From the NCBI RefSeq assembly GCF_000021925.1, contig NC_011830.1:3693001-3757000 (forward strand): a stretch of DNA of 64,000 nucleotides. Reading direction: 5' to 3'. Numbering within the stretch: the first letter of the stretch is position 1; each line of letters begins with the position of its first letter. A program made the translations under genes and the position numbers. The stretch comes from Desulfitobacterium hafniense DCB-2 (lineage in GTDB: Bacteria > Bacillota > Desulfitobacteriia > Desulfitobacteriales > Desulfitobacteriaceae). The notes under the pieces were generated by a model. It ran no database searches. It saw nothing but the letters and a program-made list of their open reading frames with translations, and was not told the DNA's origin. This document shows, in pieces, positions 61,019 through 64,000 of this stretch.

Positions 61019-62242
61019 TTATTGAAGGTATGTCCCTATATCAAAGATGGGTAGCAGGACACCGATTGCTACCAAGCCGATGATTCCTGCTAAAACTATG
61101 ACGAGCAGCGGACCCACCAGGTGGGGCACTTGAGTCATCTGTTCCTCAAGCTCCATCCGAAACAGTCGGCTCAAGTGATACAGCATGGTACTCAGCTGGC
61201 CCGATTCCTCTCCTACTTCAAGCATCTGCGTCGCATCCCCAGGAAAATCGGACCTGCCGGCCAGAACAGCCGTCAACCGTTTCCCCGCCCGAACCGCTTC
61301 CTCAAGATCAGCAACCACCTTTTTCATGGAGAAAGTCAGCACCGCTCCGTAAGTCAACCTCAAGGCTTCCAGAAGAGGAATTCCTGCGTCCAGCAATGTC
61401 CCCAATATCTGAGAAAATTGCAGATAATCATAAAGCTGATAGACCCTGCCCAAAAAAGGCACCTTACTCAGCCCACCCCGCAGCCTTTCTCTCCAATCAT
61501 CCAGGTGGCGCAGGCGGAGAAGGAGAACAGAACTCATTCCCACACTAAATACCCCTAGGACCAGAAAAGGTAATCCATGAGAAACCCGGAATATGACTTG
61601 AGTCAGAACCGGAAGCTCAGCATCCATGCTGAGAAAAATCTGTTCATATACAGGTAAAACAAGAAAGCTTAAAGCATAAATCAGCCCTATGGTCAGCACA
61701 AGCAAGAATACCGGATAAGTTAAGGTACCTTTAAGTTTACGGCGATAAGTATGCTCCTCAAAAAGATCTCTGGAAAGATGATCGAGAATCTCCGGCAATC
61801 TGCCCGCACGTTCTCCGGCTTGGGCCATAGCTCGGATATAGGGGGTAGGAGGCGGCACCAAGAAGTTAAGAGCTTCCGATAATTCTGCACCCGCTTCTAA
61901 TTGTTCCTTCACCTGTCCCCAGGCTAAGCGTGTTATGCGTCCCTTACTCTGCTTTTCCAAAATATCAATGGCCAGGAGCAATGGCAGACCAGCCCCTAAA
62001 AGAAGGGATAAGCGCTGCGTAATGCCTGCCCAAATCCTCAGCCGATCGCTTTTCTTACTCAAAAGTTCAAAATAGGAGAGCAGATTGAAAAGTCTGTGGT
62101 GGCGGGGACTAATAGCCAAAGGGTAATATCCTTTGAGAAATAATCGATGTCTTACCTCTCCTTCCTGCCGAACTTCCCAAATCCCCTCAAGGTGATTTCC
62201 CTCCTGATCCAAAGCTCTCCACGCAAAGCTGCGACTCCTCAT
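61019..62242 (-). CDS. pilC: Type IV pilus inner-membrane platform protein
   Basis: A 407-aa GspF-family protein with two tandem T2SSF domains (first around RLSLLLGAGLPLLLAIDIL, second around FSQILGTLLDAGIPLLEALR) and three helices. It bridges the motor ATPases and the pilus. An N-terminal segment WRALDQEGNHLEGIWE is typical. It follows pilT by 12 bases. Confidence 0.95.
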   Translation of the reverse strand: MRSRSFAWRALDQEGNHLEGIWEVRQEGEVRHRLFLKGYYPLAISPRHHRLFNLLSYFELLSKKSDRLRIWAGITQRLSLLLGAGLPLLLAIDILEKQSKGRITRLAWGQVKEQLEAGAELSEALNFLVPPPTPYIRAMAQAGERAGRLPEILDHLSRDLFEEHTYRRKLKGTLTYPVFLLVLTIGLIYALSFLVLPVYEQIFLSMDAELPVLTQVIFRVSHGLPFLVLGVFSVGMSSVLLLRLRHLDDWRERLRGGLSKVPFLGRVYQLYDYLQFSQILGTLLDAGIPLLEALRLTYGAVLTFSMKKVVADLEEAVRAGKRLTAVLAGRSDFPGDATQMLEVGEESGQLSTMLYHLSRLFRMELEEQMTQVPHLVGPLLVIVLAGIIGLVAIGVLLPIFDIGTYLQ

Positions 62243-62254
62243 AAATCCCCCTTC

Positions 62255-63289
62255 TTAGTGGCCCATATTTTGTATCATTTCTTGCGCGACTGCATTGGAG
62301 ATGCGTCCAGCCCGGACATGTTCCTGAATAGCTTTCTCCATACTTTGCATCCCAAGTTTACCGCCGGTTTGCATTGTGTTAGCAATTTGATGGGTCTTTC
62401 CTTCTCTGATGAGATTTCTTACTGCCGGTGTGACAACAAGAATTTCCTGGGCTGCAACTCTTCCCTGTTGATCCTTACGAGGAAGCAGCTGTTGGGCGAT
62501 AACTCCTTGAAGAACCGCTGCCAACTGGACCCGCATTTGCTGCTGCTGAAAAGGCGGAAACACGTCGATCATTCTGTCCACTGCCTGAGTAGCATCATTG
62601 GTATGGAGGGTACTAAATACCAGATGCCCTGTCTCTGCAGCCGTCACCGCCGTACTTATGGTCTCAAGATCCCGCATTTCACCGACGAGGATTACATCCG
62701 GATCCTGCCGCAATGCTGCTCGCAAAGCATTGGCAAAGGATTGGGTGTCACTTCCCACTTCCCGCTGATTAACTAAGCTTAGGCGATGTTTATGCATATA
62801 CTCGATGGGATCTTCAACGGTAACGATATGCTCCGACCTGGTCCTATTGATGTAATCAATCATTGAGGCTAAGGTGGTAGACTTCCCGCTTCCCGTAGGA
62901 CCCGTCACAAGAACCAGCCCTTTGCGTAAATTGGCAAACTCGATGCAGACAGGGGGAAGACCAAGCTGCTCCGGTGTCGAGATATTAAAGGGAATAAGAC
63001 GAATGGCGATTCCCGCAGCTCCTCGTTGGCGAAAAGCATTGACACGGAAACGACCTACATCGGGAATGCTGTGGGAAAAATCTATTTCTCCAGACTCTTT
63101 AAACTTGCTACTCTGAGCACTGTCCATTAAAGTTCTCGCCATTTCATCCAGCACATTGGGAGTTAATATCTCTTCTTCAGCCCTTACCAAAGAACCATCA
63201 ATACGGAAAACTGGAGGACTGTCCACTGTAAGATGAATATCCGAGGCACGTCGCTGAGCTGCTTCTTTTAATAGTTGCTCTATAGTCAT
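62255..63289 (-). CDS. pilT: Twitching motility retraction ATPase PilT
   Basis: A 344-aa hexameric ATPase. Walker A GPTGSGKSTTLASM, the Asp box TVEDPIEYMHKH, Walker B LRQDPDVILVGEMRDLETI and the His box TGHLVFSTLHTNDA are perfect, and the AIRLIP motif is seen. ATG 63289 is chosen because PilT proteins begin TIEQLLKEAAQRRASDIHL; a GTG four codons earlier is adjacent to the ribosome-binding site and is possible. Confidence 0.96.
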   Translation of the reverse strand: MTIEQLLKEAAQRRASDIHLTVDSPPVFRIDGSLVRAEEEILTPNVLDEMARTLMDSAQSSKFKESGEIDFSHSIPDVGRFRVNAFRQRGAAGIAIRLIPFNISTPEQLGLPPVCIEFANLRKGLVLVTGPTGSGKSTTLASMIDYINRTRSEHIVTVEDPIEYMHKHRLSLVNQREVGSDTQSFANALRAALRQDPDVILVGEMRDLETISTAVTAAETGHLVFSTLHTNDATQAVDRMIDVFPPFQQQQMRVQLAAVLQGVIAQQLLPRKDQQGRVAAQEILVVTPAVRNLIREGKTHQIANTMQTGGKLGMQSMEKAIQEHVRAGRISNAVAQEMIQNMGH

Positions 63290-63305
63290 GATTATTTTCA
63301 CACTC

Positions 63306-64000
63306 CTATCGCATTATACCGCTAGTTGAATACCAGATTTCCTCCAGGCTTGTTAAACCTTGGCGCACTTTGTTATAGCCGTCCCGGCGCAGGGGAATCA
63401 TCCCTTTGGCTATAGCCTTTTCTTCGATCGCTCCTGAACTTTGACCTTCCAATACTAAATCCTTAATATCCTGATGGTAAAGTAGTAACTCGTGAATACC
63501 GATACGTCCGGAATAACCGGTTCCCCGACATTTAGGGCAACCTTTTGCCCTAAAAACCTGCCGGACGCTCTCCGGCAAATCCATGGCGTCCTTTTCAAGG
63601 GGATCCAGGTGCCAAGGCTCTTTACACTGTTCACAGAGACGGCGGACTAAGCGTTGGGACAGAACACCTCTTAAAACGGCCGCCACCAAATAGGGTTCTA
63701 TCCCCATATCCAAAAGACGGGTAAAAGCTTCCGCCGCTGTGTTGGTATGTAAGGTGGACAAGACCAAATGACCCGTCAAGGCTGCAGCGATGGCAATGCG
63801 GGCTGTCTCTTCATCCCGTATTTCCCCAATCATAATCACATCGGGATCCTGCCGCAATATGGAACGCAATCCTTGAGCAAAGGTCAGGCCGATCTTGGGC
63901 TGGACCTGTACGGATACGACTCCGGGCAACTGATATTCCACCGGATCTTCGATAGAAACCAGATTAAGCTGCTCAGAAACGAGTTCTCTCAGTAAGGCAT
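63306..64000 (-). CDS. pilB: Type IV pilus extension ATPase (C-terminal part, cut by window edge)
   Basis: The frame is open to the right edge and encodes at least 231 residues. It includes SIEDPVEYQLPGVVSVQV, LRQDPDVIMIGEIRDEETA (Walker B), TGHLVLSTLHTNTA (His box) and a four-cysteine zinc module CEQC/CPKCRGTGYSGRIGI. These define the GspE/PilB family. The Walker A and N-terminal domains lie beyond the window. It precedes pilT by 16 bases. Confidence 0.95.
   Translation of the reverse strand, partial: ALLRELVSEQLNLVSIEDPVEYQLPGVVSVQVQPKIGLTFAQGLRSILRQDPDVIMIGEIRDEETARIAIAAALTGHLVLSTLHTNTAAEAFTRLLDMGIEPYLVAAVLRGVLSQRLVRRLCEQCKEPWHLDPLEKDAMDLPESVRQVFRAKGCPKCRGTGYSGRIGIHELLLYHQDIKDLVLEGQSSGAIEEKAIAKGMIPLRRDGYNKVRQGLTSLEEIWYSTSGIMR

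Noticed and set aside
1..64000. tRNA, rRNA, CRISPR arrays, prophage or complete insertion sequences
   Set aside because: None were recognised on either strand by reading; a covariance-model scan would be needed to exclude small structured RNAs.

Overview
The window reads as chromosomal DNA of an anaerobic, endospore-forming, respiring Firmicute of the Peptococcaceae, most likely Desulfitobacterium or a close relative. This rests on gene content and order: the spoIIIAA-AH operon next to efp and aroQ; the run xseA-xseB-ispA-PAP2-dxs-tlyA-nadK-mnmM-argR-recN-spoIVB-spo0A; spoIIM-endoQ-nudF; a Tat-exported DMSO-reductase-family enzyme; an electron-bifurcating NfnAB pair; and FchA/FolD one-carbon genes. 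No rRNA, tRNA, CRISPR array, prophage or intact insertion sequence was seen. Most genes lie on the minus strand.

Layout. 1-2.0 kb: ferrous iron uptake (feoB cut by the left edge, two feoA-type genes, a promoter with overlapping GTTAG repeats). 2.1-4.6 kb: spoIIM, endonuclease Q and the ADP-ribose Nudix hydrolase. 4.7-9.8 kb: a secreted beta-propeller protein, an XRE regulator, a diguanylate cyclase with a degenerate inhibitory site, and an unusual ECF sigma factor fused to a SAM methyltransferase. 9.9-16.8 kb: a DmsABC-like reductase, then a YVTN-propeller lipoprotein and a MacB/FtsX-type ABC transporter. 17-20 kb: two tiny YjcZ-like sporulation proteins, a small membrane protein and a chemoreceptor. 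20.2-34.9 kb: methionine aminopeptidase, an AraC-type regulator, and the spo0A to xseA housekeeping and sporulation run, then corA. 35.3-36.9 kb: fchA-folD.

37.0-40.2 kb is a degraded accessory patch. It holds remnants of three small genes (resembling DUF4367, DUF6147 and DUF4829 proteins), an intact GerE-like LuxR regulator behind a perfect 18-bp palindrome, a secreted protein with a putative Cys/His catalytic pair, and a lipoprotein. It contrasts with the dense operons on either side.

40.2-48.5 kb is one minus-strand run from a clear sigma-A promoter: a carboxyltransferase-AccB fusion with a strong internal ribosome-binding site at the AccB junction, accC, asp23, amaP, nusB, a TsaD-like paralogue and nfnAB. 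48.5-53.7 kb is the complete spoIIIA operon, the mother-cell side of the forespore channel. 53.8-54.0 kb is a small MITE-like inverted-repeat element. 54.0-56.9 kb carries RNase J, EF-P and AroQ. 57.1-64 kb carries a LysM protein and a type IV pilus cluster (pilO, a pilM-pilN fusion, pilD, a pilin, pilC, pilT, and pilB cut by the right edge).

The best candidates for something new are the sigma factor-methyltransferase fusion, the carboxyltransferase-AccB gene that may make two proteins, the matching Cys-Cys motifs in the lipoprotein and ABC permease beside the molybdoenzyme, and the LuxR/secreted-protein patch. Start sites were often moved from the longest reading frame to the codon with a proper ribosome-binding site; each such choice is explained in its entry.
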